Shown here one piece after another: positions 13,723-24,656 of a stretch of 64,000 nucleotides of DNA (position 1 is its first letter; the number at the start of each line of letters is the position of its first letter). A program made the translations under genes and the position numbers. The DNA lies in NCBI GenBank assembly GCA_035222895.1, contig JAVYIG010001823.1, positions 172,501-236,500 of the forward strand, in the 5' to 3' direction. Below the pieces are notes generated by a model that had not been told where the DNA came from, ran no database searches, and was given only the letters and a program-made list of their open reading frames with translations. Origin of the DNA: Strongylocentrotus droebachiensis. Its lineage: Eukaryota; Echinodermata; Echinoidea; Camarodonta; Strongylocentrotidae.

Positions 13723-14648
13723 CTGTTATGATAGCAACATTATGTTGAATGAATACTAATAACAACCAAATGAAACTATATTCGAGAATCAACAATTCAT
13801 TAAAAATTATATTAATATCGTTGCCACAATGAAAGACTCTCATTACAATCACATTTATTAGGTTTATGATGTACAAGTCTTGACACCTGAAATAAAGTAC
13901 TAATTTCGGTAGTTTCCCGATTCTTTTGAGACCGATTCCATGGTGTTTATTCACAAATGATCGGCAACGAAAGAGGTGATGAATATGTTTTTGATTGATT
14001 CAATCGGAACTCTGGGCATTACGGATTTAAAAAAAGGATAATATTTCTAGCTCATATTGACCTGTTGACTGAGGGATTAGTGGGGAAATATGAATGAAGG
14101 ACTTGGCTCATGATCTAAAGTCTTACAGAACAAAAGAGAAAAAAGAAGAAGGCAGAACGGTGGTCGCAACGCAGTCACCAAACGGACTACTCTTGAAGGA
14201 AAGTGTGTGCTTTCAATCGGGTGATAGTCTGAACTCCCTGATTATGTTATTGACGACATTATAATAGTGAATCCATGAATGTCAGAGAAGAGGGCATTTT
14301 TCCCCGAGCATATGATCGGGTAATTTTACTGACCCTTCTACATTTTCACGTCGGAATGAGCGAGGGTGGTGGTGACTGGTCTGGGAGGGGGAGAGGGGAG
14401 TGATCCACATACTGGATGTCAAGTCTTAATCTGTTATAAAAGTAACAATGTATTCGATAAACAATTGCTGACATTAAAATACATACAAATATTGTTATAC
14501 TTTACATCATGAGACAGTTGCCATTCTCATGCGCGGCTCCAGGATTTCTTAAGGGTGGTGGCCCATATTTGATTTTAAAAAAAAAAAAATTAAATTATTT
14601 TCTTTAAATTTTTAATAAGATTCCTAAAATATATGATCACATGTATAC

Positions 14649-14816
14649 CTTTGCAGATGATGCGATCGACAATGATGTTGAGTAGAAGTCATCGTGATAC
14701 TGACCCCAGAGTGTCAGGTCCTTCAGATGAGTCATCTTACAGATGAACTGAGCGAGATCACGTGATGCATAGGGACGTTCACTGAGATCAGCAGACCAGA
14801 TGTAAAGAGTCTCAAT
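14649..14816 (-). CDS. NLR gene 1, exon 8: LRR repeat exon
   Basis: 56 open codons. Strand one IETLYIWSADL, strand two LKDLTLWGQ; PYASRDLAQF in the middle, LSIASSAK at the end. Almost identical to exon 10, which lies 3006 bp away; the surrounding introns match as well, so the two arose by duplication of a block of about 3.0 kb. Exposed residues Y, W, A. Confidence 0.88.
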
Positions 14817-15239
14817 CTGTTATGAAAGAAACATAATCATGAATGAATGTTAAAAACAACCAAATAAAACTATATTCAAGAATCAACAATTTGTTTTAAA
14901 TTGTAATAATATCGTTGCCACAGTGAAAAGCTCTCATCATAATCACATTTATTATGTTTATGATGTACAAGTCTTGACACCTGAAATTAGTACTAATTTC
15001 GGTAGTTCCTCGATTCTTTTGCATGAGACCGATATAATGGTGTTTATTCATTAATGATAGGTAACGACAGAGGTGACAAAAATGCTTTTGATTGATCCAA
15101 TCGGGACTTTGGGCATTACTGATAAAGAAAATGATAATATTTTCTAGATCACATTGATCTGTTGGCTGAGGGAGTAGTGGGTAAATATAAATGAAGGACT
15201 TGGCTCATGATCTAAAGTCATACAAAACAAAAGAGAAGA

Positions 15240-16027
15240 AATCAACGCAAAGCGTAGTATCCTCTCACCCGGTACAATTTCCTTAATTGAGCAATGTTTG
15301 CATATTTAATGGGCTGTGAACTTTGAGCTTTGATGTATGTACTCAACAACATTACTTACGTTATTGGATTTAAAAAAAAAAATTCGCGTATATCTAAGAA
15401 GGCATTTTCGCATATTTAATGAGCTATAACCTTTGTCTTTTGACCTACATACTCCGAAATTAAAGTGAAGGTTGAGTTCTGGGAAGAGGTGAAAAATAAT
15501 TTGTGAGCGTTATCATTCTTATCATGCAAGTGTGGAAGAACATCAGATAAGACATGTTCCCTGAAAAGCATGGCTCTTCAAATGCCTTCATATTCTAAAT
15601 ATGTCATGTAACATCGTAAAACTCGGGGGTAGGATTTTTACGCCACGTGTTCGTGTAGTCACATATACATCTTTCTCTGTACAGTGTTCGTAACTTTACC
15701 AAGACTTGGCCGAATTTCTTATCATTTTGATGATTCCAGAACCTTGCAATACACACAAATTCTTATATGCTAGATGATCAACCTTTTCTGGTCGATTCCA
15801 CACCGTTTCTTTCACAATGCAATCGCATGACCAGAACTCATCTTCATCTTTAAACATAGGCTGTATTTTAAAACCACGTGCCTTCATATCAAATTTCATT
15901 TACATCCGTTAATTATTATTAAAGTTATCAAACGGAAACCAGATTTTTTACGGAAGGACAGAAGGAAGGACGTACGGCAGCTTTACTACATGTATATCGC
16001 CTCCGACTTCTTCGACGAGGGGGTTAA
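15240..16027. mobile_element. Interspersed repeat in intron, copy 3, interrupted
   Basis: The same block as copies 1 and 2 but more diverged and split by an insertion of about 385 bp at 15465-15850. The two halves join at AAATTAAA and CATAGGC as in the uninterrupted copies. Confidence 0.6.
15465..15850 (-). mobile_element. Unclassified insertion with imperfect terminal inverted repeats
   Basis: Absent from the two sister copies of its host repeat. The ends share TGAGTTCTGG in inverted orientation close to the borders, and TTAAA stands at both junctions. A minus-strand open stretch (residues KDEDEFWSCDCIVKETVW and onward to a stop at 15696) crosses its right border, so it is probably chance coding. 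Family not recognised. Confidence 0.4.
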
Positions 16028-16507
16028 AAACAAGAAGGTATAACAGTCACAAACCAGTCCTCAACCACACTACTCTACATGGAAAACGTGTGCTTTTAAT
16101 CGAGGAAAAATCAGAACACCCTGATTATGTTATCGACAACGTTATAGTGATGGATCAATGATTGTAAGAGAACATGGAATTTTATCCCGCGGTCATATGA
16201 TCTGGTAATTTCACTGATCCTACTACATTCATACGTCTGAATGAGTTAGGGCTGGTGGATGGGAAAGGGGGTGATCCATATACTGGATTTCAAGTCTTAA
16301 TCTGTTATAACAGTAACATTGTATTCGATAAACAATTGCTGACATTAAATACATACAAATATTGTTATACTTTACATCATGAGACAGTTGCCATCCTCAG
16401 GCGCGGCTCCAGGATTTCTTAGGGGTGGTGGCCCAACTTTGATTTTTTTTTTTTTTTTTTTTTTTTTTAAATAATAAGAGTCCTAAAATATATGATCACA
16501 TCTATAC

Positions 16508-16675
16508 CTTTGCAGATGATGCCATCGACAATGATGTTGAGTAGAAGTCATCGTGACACTGACCGCGGAGTGTCAGGTCCTTCAGATGAGTCATCTTACA
16601 GATGAAATGTGAGAGATCACGTGATGCAGAGGGACGTTCACTGAGATCAGCAGAGAAGATTTCAATAGTCTCAAT
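16508..16675 (-). CDS. NLR gene 1, exon 7: LRR repeat exon
   Basis: 56 open codons with the array's standard splice sites. Strand one reads IETIEIFSADL, strand two LKDLTLRGQCHDDF; helix DLSHFICKM replaces the usual DLAQFICKM. Exposed residues E, F, A. The intron on its left side holds a poly-T tract and a copy of the CTCCAGGATTTCTTA block shared with the introns beside exons 8, 10 and 11. Confidence 0.88.
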
Positions 16676-18018
16676 CTGTTATGATAGCAACATTATGTTG
16701 AATGAATACTAATAACCAAAAAAAGCTATATTCGAGAATCAACAATTCATTACAAATTATATTTATATCGTTGGCTCAATGAAAAACTCTTACCACAATA
16801 ACACTTATTTTGTTGATGATAAACACATCTTGACACTTGAAATAAGTACCAATTTCAATAGTTCCTGGATTCTTTTGAGACCTATATAATGGTATCTATT
16901 CATAACTGATAGATAGTGACAGAGGTGATGAATATGTTTTTGATTGATCTAATCGGGACTGTGGCATTAAGGATAAAGAAATAACATTTTTTTCTAGATG
17001 ATATTGACCTGAAGTCACCTGTTGACCGATGGAGTAGAGGGGAAATATAATATCATGGCTCATGATCTAAATTCTAACAGAACAAAAGAGAATAAAACAA
17101 AAAGGCAGAACGGTCTCGAATCAGTCACTAATCACAATACTCTTGAAGAAAATCCTGTCCTCTATTCCTTTGAGAAGCTGAGCTCGTGTGCTTTTAATCG
17201 GGGAAAATCAGAACAACCTGATTATGTTATTGATGACATTATAACATAGTGGTGGATCTGTGATTGTCAGAAAGGAGGGGATGTTTTCCCCGGGCATATG
17301 ATCCGGTAATTTTACTGACACTAATACATATTCACATCGGAATGAGTGAGGGTGTGGTGGGGAGGGGGCGGGATGATCCACATACTGGATGTCAAGTCTT
17401 AATCTGTTATAATAGTAATATTGTGTTTTATAAACATTTGCTAACATTACATTGTTTAAATTTTGTTATACTTTACGTCATGATACAGTAGCCATCCTCT
17501 CTAATATACATAAGGAATACATTATTCGGACATTTGATTTAAATAGTACTTTGAAAAACTAATTTTACATAGCACAAAAGTGTGAAATTTAACAAATATA
17601 CATGGAACACTTTGTAATCTCCAAAGGGTTTCAGAAATAGTATAAACGGGAACGAAGAGATTCGATTTTTCATATTGCAAGTTTTTGAATTCAAATATTT
17701 AGTCTCATCAGTACACACAATTGAAAAAGCGGTCTCTCCATTAGCAACTCCGTAGCACTTCGAATTGTCATATGAAATTTATATTATGCACTATTACTCT
17801 CATAATTGTCATTCTGTTTTTGAGTATGACAGAAAGTTTACTTTTATCATCCACTTCCTGAAACGATCAACTTTTCGTATCTGCTCTTAACGGTGTACCA
17901 ATAGGGAGAGTAAAATTGTACACTTGCGTTTGACTATATAGGAAAGAGTACACCTCTAGTATATCCAAAAAATCTAGTGATTTGCTAAGATTCCTTAAAT
18001 ATACGATCAAATGAATAC

Positions 18019-18186
18019 CTTTGCAGATGATGCCTGCGATGACGATGTTGAATAGAAGTCATCGTGATACCGACCGTGGAGTGTCAGGTCCTTCAGATGA
18101 GCTATCTTACAGATGTACTGAGCGAGATCACGTGATGCAGAGGGACGTTCACTGAGATCACCAGAGTCGATGTTAAGACTCTCAAT
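18019..18186 (-). CDS. NLR gene 1, exon 6: LRR repeat exon
   Basis: First member in transcription order of the nine-exon array. 56 open codons, ATAACAG acceptor, AAAG|GTAT donor. The first strand reads IESLNIDSGDL and the second LKDLTLHGRYHDDF. It differs from the others at QYICKIAH (usually QFICKMTH) and SSSQASSAK (usually SSSMASSAK), making it the most diverged of the nine. Exposed residues: N, D, G in strand one; H, R in strand two. Confidence 0.88.
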
Positions 18187-18400
18187 CTGTTATGATAGCA
18201 ACATTATGTTGAATGAATACTAATAACAACCATATAATACTATATTCTAGAATCAACAATTCGTTTTAAATTATATTAATATTGTTGCCACGATGAAAAA
18301 CTCTCATCGCAATCACATTTATTATGGTTATGATGTACAAGTCTTGACACCTGAAATTAGTACTTATTTCGGTAGTTCCTCGATTCTTTTGAGACCAATA

Positions 18401-18834
18401 TAATGGTGTATTAAACGACAGAGGTGACAAAATAAACTACTCTTGAAGAAAAACGTGTGCTTTTAATAGGGGGATAGTATGAACACCCTGATTATGTTAT
18501 TGACGACAGTATAATGGCGGATCCACGATTGTCAGAGAAGAGGGCATTTTTCTCCCAGTCATATGATCGGGTAATTTTACTGACCCTACTTCATTTTCAC
18601 GTCGGAATGAGTGAGGGGTGGTGGTGACTGGTCTGGGAGGGGGAGGGGGAGTGACGGTGACGGATCCAGGGGGGCCCGGGGGGCCCGGGCCCCCACCCCC
18701 CCCCCCCCCCTTGAGAAAAAAATCATGTAAAATCACGTGATTTTTACCTTTGTGGGGGGTTGGGCCCCCACCCCCCCCCCCCCCCCCCCCCTGGCGCTCA
18801 AGGGGGGGGGGGGTGCAAATTGAAATTCTAGGAC
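18401..18834. repeat. Recent tandem duplication in intron 5, copy 1
   Basis: About 434 bp starting at TAATGGTGTATTAAACGACA, nearly identical to 18846-19276. Contains a GC-rich MITE-like piece with GGGCCCGGGGGG and long C runs that differ in length between copies. Confidence 0.8.
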
Positions 18835-18845
18835 CAAATCTAGGA

Positions 18846-19276
18846 TAATGGTGTATTAAACGACAGAGGTGACAAAATAGACTACTCTTGAAGAAAAACG
18901 TGTGCTTTTAATAGGGGGATAGTATGAACACCCTGATTATGTTATTGACGACAGTATAATGGCGGATCCACGATTGTCAGAGAAGAGGGCATTTTTCTCC
19001 CAGTCATATGATCGGGTAATTTTACTGACCCTACTTCATTTTCACGTCGGAATGAGTGAGGGGTGGTGGTGACTGGTCTGGGAGGGGGAGGGGGAGTGAC
19101 GGTGACGGATCCAGGGGGGCCCGGGGGGCCCGGGCCCCCACCCCCCCCCCCTTGAGAAAAAAATCATGTAAAATCACGTGATTTTTACCTTTGTGGGGGG
19201 TTGGGCCCCCACCCCCCCCCCCCCCCTGGAGCTCAAGGGGGGGGGGGGGGGGTGCAAATTGAAATTCTAGGACCAA
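18846..19276. repeat. Recent tandem duplication in intron 5, copy 2
   Basis: Near-identical second copy of 18401-18834, offset 445 bp. Differences are mostly in homopolymer length, so a recent event or an assembly artefact are both possible. Confidence 0.8.
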
Positions 19277-19322
19277 AACAAAAAATGTGCTCACTACCCC
19301 CCCCCCCCCCCCCCCCCCCCCC

Positions 19323-19495
19323 TTTGGCAAAATATTAACCTGCACTTGCTACTCTCCACCCCGGTGTTAAAATGGATTACCCGGTAGGATGCGACAGTCA
19401 TTGTTGGGCAAACAGTTTTGAGCGTCAAGTAACGCCTGGCTGGAATGCTCCCCAGGGAGTGCAGATTGTGAACACAGTGTATGCGGGCAAGTATT
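19323..19495 (+). mobile_element. 5'-truncated tRNA-derived SINE
   Basis: Shares TTACCTGCACTTGCTACTCT-type body, an ACCCGGTAGGATGCGA word and TGGAATGCTCCCCAGGGAGT with the full copy at 56944-57300, but lacks the tRNA head. It abuts a run of about 30 C. Confidence 0.75.
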
Positions 19496-20560
19496 GAATC
19501 ATTACAAAATGGTCAGACTAAACCTTGTTTAATGTAGAAACCTTTTATAATTGTTTAACATTATGAAATGGTTGATTTTTAATTATGATAGTTGTATGCA
19601 TTAAAAAAATACATTTTCCCTCATTTGAACTTTATCAGAGTATTTAGAACTATTACCATGATTTCTACAACCAAACACAACCATTATTTCCAAGAGTAGA
19701 ATTATCTATCTTCACTACTCATCAACTGCTTATATAATTATAGGGGGAAAATTTCATTTTATTTTTTTGCATCTTTAAAACAAAATTAATATGCATCATC
19801 AAGTGTTTTTTTTAAATGAATTCCTAACATTGATTTCATAACGATTAATAACAATTTGATATCAATGCACACATCCCTGTTATGAAGAGATAAATGTTAA
19901 TCTCTATTGGCAATTCCGCCTGTTCGTGAATATATGCAATTATAGCACATGTTAGTAACATGCGCATTCTAATTGTTATGTCACATCTGACGGGTATCCG
20001 AGTTTGACCAACATGCTATCATAATGTACAGTGTATGAGCGAATCTCTTTGCCTTATACATTAAGTGGTAATTCATTTGTGTCAGCAGAGCATGTGGAAA
20101 TATATGATTTTATATTACATGCCTCAAAAACCTAGTTAAATAATTTGAGATTGGATCATTGATATAATTAGAAACACCCTAAACAGATATTTTGACAAAA
20201 ACAAAAATTGGTATGGGGTAGGTAAAAAAATGTCTCCACCCCATCGGAAAAGTAATTGAAAACTTCAAGGATAGGCGCTAAACGGGGTTGAAATAGTGAG
20301 AGAGGGAGAGAAATGTTATTTCAGAGAGAGAAATTATTATTATTATTATTAATGTTGTTATTGTTGTTGAATATTTGTTTCCCTACATGCGTGCCATAGA
20401 CGTATGGGATTTAAAAATGTTTTTCTATATTAAGCAAATTTCTGTTTCCCAGTATTTTCCTTAATTATTTCAATCCTGACTGAATTTGGCATCCATTTTT
20501 TTTAAAGGAATGATGTACCTAGTAAACGACAACGTGTATGATACAGAGATTCATACTGAC
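19496..20560. other. Intron 5 of NLR gene 1, remainder
   Basis: AT-rich, with a GAGAGA patch near 20300 and an ATT microsatellite near 20337. Nothing coding seen. Confidence 0.6.
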
Positions 20561-20731
20561 CTTGGAATCGACTGATTTATTCGCAAGCACCGAGTAGAAA
20601 ACATCATGCATAGTACCAGTAACTTGAGTAAGATCGATCGTCACAGTTCTCAGTGATCGTGATGAGCACATGAATTCAGCCAGGTCCTCTGAAGCCGTCC
20701 GTCCACATGGCTTCTTAATAATCAGGTCATC
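20561..20731 (-). CDS. NLR gene 1, exon 5: divergent LRR exon
   Basis: 171 bp (57 codons), TTGCAG acceptor and AAG|GTCAGT donor, phase 0 on both sides. It aligns with the 56-codon repeat exons through RTASEDLAEFMC, a central LRTVTI beta-strand motif and a VFYSVLANKSVDSK end, but is strongly diverged from them and was not part of their recent amplification. It is the first LRR exon after NACHT and about 2.4 kb from the first member of the array, a gap that contains a tandem duplication and a SINE piece. Confidence 0.82.
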
Positions 20732-21545
20732 CTGCAATGTACATGTGCACAAATAATATTGTGAGGCTAAAAACATAAACCATCAAAATAATACTATTTT
20801 ATTCTGATTAATCACCTTCATTGATACTTAATAAGTTTTTTTTTTCCCTTCCATTTTTCGTTTGGTTCCTATTTTGTTTTCATAATCTAGATATTGATAT
20901 GAATATCAAATAATATCTTAACAACATTACGCATTTTAAGGGAATTATTGTGATCTCACAACATATTTAAAAAATTGGATTCAGTACGTTATCTCATAAT
21001 AATTCAAGTAAGCATTTTATCATATTGGTTTGAACAGTATACACTTGAAAATCCTATTGGGATTGGTGATATTAAAAGCGTTATTTTATTAAACAAGGTT
21101 TCATTGCAAATGCATGCAAGGCGAGTTGTACTGCAATAGCAATAAATCACAACTCCTATTAACAGACTAAAGTCCTAATGCTCATTAATTCCTGTTGATA
21201 ATAGTTCATTTTGTTCGTGTACATTGCAGTGTTCAAATTAAAAGTGATGATCGGAGTTGTACCTATGCTAGAACCATAGAAGTTGCTTTGATTTAAACAT
21301 GCTCCTGATTTAAATAAAATGTATTCTATCAAGCTTCTGGGTGAATTTGGGTGACGAGACGTTTGTACAGTATGCATTGCCTTATTAGCGCATGTTGGGT
21401 TCAAAGCATCGTTCGTATACAAAGTATATGTATACAGTCATGGGTTCAAACCAAACGACGTCATCCTATTGAAGACTCAGAGAATGAAATTTAAATCAAA
21501 TAGAAACTCTGTTACTCAAAATTCGACGTTGAATATTTTCCTTAC
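20732..21545. other. Intron 4 of NLR gene 1
   Basis: AT-rich sequence between the NACHT and first LRR exons; no exon, repeat family or RNA recognised. An open reading frame at 21159-21422 lacks any family feature. Confidence 0.6.
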
Positions 21546-23155
21546 CACTTTACGATGGTTCATGATGAAAGTATTCCCTGATACTGTGTGTGCCTGCATC
21601 TCCTTGGTGATCTTCAGTGTCTTTCTGTACGTAGTCGATAGATGATCCGCCACGGCTTTGGTCACTTCTTGGTCTTGGCTCTCATATGCTACATCTACGA
21701 TGAAGTCATCATCAATAAGGCCATATGGACGCTTTTGTTTCAACGCTATGAGACGAAATACGATATCCAAGCCGACCTCCTTCTGCTGGGCCGACGTGAA
21801 GTACAGTAGGTACCGGTATTCCCTTGCTTTCGGTATGATATTCGCTATCAACCTGTCATACTCATTACGGTTTGAGTTGCAAAGAGATGCAAGATACATT
21901 CCTGATAGATACTCCTGGAAGAGCTTATGGGGAAACTGCACCGATCGGACTACTAAATTCGGAGTATTTCTTCTGTCTCGCCTCGGAAGAATTTTCTTCT
22001 CTCTGGTGAGTACACCAACTTTACAACCTACATCGATGGACTCTGGATAGCTCTGAAACTCTTCTTCTGTGAATACTAACCGTCTCTCGAGAAGTCCCTG
22101 GAAGGCAATGCGGCCAATGTGAATCATGTGTGGACGAATATCTGAACAATGTTCCCCTAATTTGCCTTCAACAATACCTGAAGCTGGAATGTGCTTCGAT
22201 AGGTGATGATCAACCAAAAAGTCCATCATCTGATTGAAGAGCTGGGAAAATGTTTGCAGCTTGGACATTGCCTCTCGGCGCTCTCCATCAAACTCTTTCC
22301 ACATGATACACAGCATGGCTGTGTATATTGGGTATGGAGCCATGTTCTCTCCGATCACATCGTTGTTTGATATGAATCGGTTCAGATCTTCAGAGGAAGC
22401 TGTGTCTGGATCAAAGAACTTGGTGATGTAAGAAGAGAGGTTTTCAGCAGAGAAACCTTCTACAGCAATGAAAGCAAACACCTTTCTGAGATCGGCATTC
22501 TTCCTAATCTCATCTGATCTCCATTGTCTCGATGTGATTAGTACTGTCCCTGACTTGAACAGACGATTGAGAGTGATCAGGGCGATTTGCTGATTGCTGT
22601 CAAGATCGACAGCTAACTCATCTAGGCCGTCCAGGACAAGAAAGACGTCATCCGGATATGAGAGGATGTGCTTGTCTAGCTGTTTGGCTGTGACGGGATT
22701 ATTGTCAGAAAGATACGACTTCACTATCTCTCCAACAGTCTTGCCCTCAGTCTTGCGAAGGAGGATGACAAGAACCAGTTTGAAATCTTGGTAGCTTTTT
22801 CTGTTGATCCAATCCCAAGCGATCTTGGCGCAAAAAGTGGTCTTTCCTACACCACCTTCACCTTCTACCAACAAGCGTTTGGGAAACCTTCCGTTGACTT
22901 TGGTCCTGAGGAGGTTGTCGTAGAGAAGCGGTGTTTTGCGTTTTGTACCTTTGTCTTCTTCCATCAACGTTAGATTGGTGAAGATACGTTTAAATTCAAG
23001 TACAAGTTCACTGTTCAGTGGATCGGCTTGAATCTGACATAGATGAATTGCCATATAGTCTTTGACCTCTTCAGCAACCCGTTTGATTTCCTCCTCTGTC
23101 ATGGACGGTATGTGATCACCAACCTGACCTGTGATGAGATGGTGAAGAACGTTGT
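21546..23155 (-). CDS. NLR gene 1, exon 4: NACHT NTPase with winged-helix region
   Basis: One large exon with 536 uninterrupted codons. Walker A is GEGGVGKTT (Lys near 22844, protein residue about 517); Walker B is FLVLDGLDEL (near 22620-22645) with the extended acidic D-G-L-D-E form of NACHT rather than of plant NB-ARC proteins. A sensor-like TVLITSR follows, then a helical part and a KLFQEYLSGMYLASL segment of the kind that ends NACHT modules. The protein binds and hydrolyses NTP to drive oligomerisation in known family members. The donor after AAA GTG is GTAAGG (21545), phase 0, matching the LRR exons. The acceptor is less sure: the strong TTTTTTAG at 23167 gives the wrong frame after exon 3, while TTAAAG at 23156 restores it. 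A missed mini-exon is the alternative. Confidence 0.92.
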
Positions 23156-23585
23156 CTTTAACATGACTAAAAAATATGACCAGTGGTTTAGTATCACACA
23201 ACAGCAGTATTAGCATCAGCAGCAACAACAACAGCAGGGAAAAATTATGTAGCCCAGTATCGTATCATCAGAATAAATAACTTCCTAAATATCTATTTAT
23301 ATTTTCATTCGGATCGGGGGCAACCATTTTTCTCCTAGGGGCTCTCACATTGTGTATTGGGTTGACGTTGTACCTTGAAATCAGTCCTCCAGGAAAGGAT
23401 TACTTAGGTCAATGGTAGAATGAGATTTGGAGCAATCTTATCCAGCGCAAAGTGTCATATAAAATGTGCATGATCTTGTACGTTTTATAACCAAACAAGT
23501 TAACACGATTGTCTACTTTAAAAGGTACGATCCTGGTTTGTTAGGCATACCGTTCATCACGTTGCGTGTGTACGCATGTATATTC

Positions 23586-23935
23586 CCCGTGTCCACACAC
23601 ACAATTTTCATCGTTTAGCTATAGCGAAACGGTATAGTTATACCGTTTCGGGATAGCCATACGATGAAATTGTGTGTGTGTCCGCTTACTAGCGATACGT
23701 CATATTTGAAACGTCGTATAACGAAAAGCGGGTCTGGGCATCGTTTTGAACTACAACTCGATGGAGAATCACGGGCTGTGCTTAACGTGACCGCACTCAA
23801 AAGGAGACATGACTTCAAATTTCCGCTTCCGTTTCATGACCGCAGTAGCAAACTGCGCACATATACGACGTTTCGCTGTATAGAGTTTCTTTATAGAGTT
23901 TCGGGAAAAAAAATTTTTGTGTGTAGACACGCTGT
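23586..23935. mobile_element. MITE-like element with terminal inverted repeats in intron 3
   Basis: Ends CGTGTCCACACACA and TGTGTGTAGACACG form an imperfect inverted repeat. Inside the left end a second inverted pair (AATTTTCATCGT / ACGATGAAATT, with AAACGGTAT / ATACCGTTT inside it) makes a strong hairpin at about 23606-23675. No transposase and no clear target duplication. Confidence 0.6.
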
Positions 23936-23951
23936 ATGTGTAATACTGTAC

Positions 23952-24217
23952 CTTTCTGTACGCTGTCAGCAAGCTGCACCAGCTTAATACGTTGTAACGT
24001 GACCACCAACGCCTCCCTCGCCTCGCTATCACGTACTCTCTTCCGCCATTCGTAAAGCATCTTATAGATGGCATACAGAGTGTTGCCCATCTGATCTTTC
24101 TCAAACCGACTTAGTTCAGGCTCAGTGAATCCCAAAGCTAGTCCGACCTTCCTGAAATCTGATGGATCCATACTGTCAGCAAGGAGATATAGTTCGAGGT
24201 CGGTCAGGTTCCCAGGT
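23952..24217 (-). CDS. NLR gene 1, exon 3: Death domain
   Basis: 266 bp between an ATTTAG acceptor and an AAAG|GTACAG donor, phase 2 in and phase 1 out. The 88 codons form a helical Death-fold module: LTDLELYLLADSM, then FRKVGLALGFTEPELSRFE, then a YKMLYEWRKRV helix and a REALVVTLQ helix. The order (start helix, W/LGF turn, acidic helix, W-R-K helix, A-L-x-x-L helix) is that of Death domains in echinoderm NLRs. Such domains are known to pair with other Death-fold adaptors in signalling; the partner here is unknown. It lies directly after the 2A break, so the mature receptor would carry only about three residues before the domain. Confidence 0.88.
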
Positions 24218-24656
24218 CTAAATCATTAGACAAAAGAAAGGGGAAAAAATCATATACAGCTACATTTGTGAGGTTTTATAATCAAAGGACTTTCCTTTGA
24301 TTATCATCTCGACTGAATACCCTTGTTTGGATTGCATTACAATATTAATATTTTCCAACATTTGCTAGAATGCAAGCACTCCAAAAGAATTGCAAAATAT
24401 GGACCTATTAACATAACGGAAATACGCGAAACTTGGTTTATTCCAATCAATATTTTTTACCAACATACTCTTTAGCCCGTATTCTGCCGAAATTCATACC
24501 TCACGATGGGTTAAAGCTTTAGTTTATAATCGGGTTTAAAAAGGAAATTAATCTGAAGTTTAATGAAGTTTATCTGTAAACGTGATCTCCTATCAAGGGT
24601 CGGGCGTACCTCAATGAACAGAATAAGGACCAAAGTCGCTATGTCATTGTGCTTAC

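Larger units (their letters stand above)
4981..18400 (-). repeat. Tandem array of LRR exon plus intron units
   Basis: Intron words such as TTGACACCTGAAATTAGTAC, ATGAATGAAGGACTTGGCTC and CAATGATTGTAAGAGAA recur beside nearly every LRR exon, so exon and intron were amplified together. Spacing between exons runs from 0.8 to 1.9 kb. A higher-order unit of about 3.0 kb is seen (exons 11+10 against 9+8). ORFs inside the introns are fragments of this conserved sequence and are not genes. Confidence 0.9.

Noticed and set aside
15696..15899. Small protein gene on the minus strand
   Set aside because: The frame crosses the border of an insertion in a repeat and no homologue is recognised.
5722..18186. 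CRISPR-like or satellite array
   Set aside because: The repeated units are open, spliceable LRR exons with kilobase introns, not short repeats with uniform spacers.
21658..22973. Open frames on the plus strand within the NACHT exon
   Set aside because: Antisense shadows of the long minus-strand coding exon with Walker motifs.
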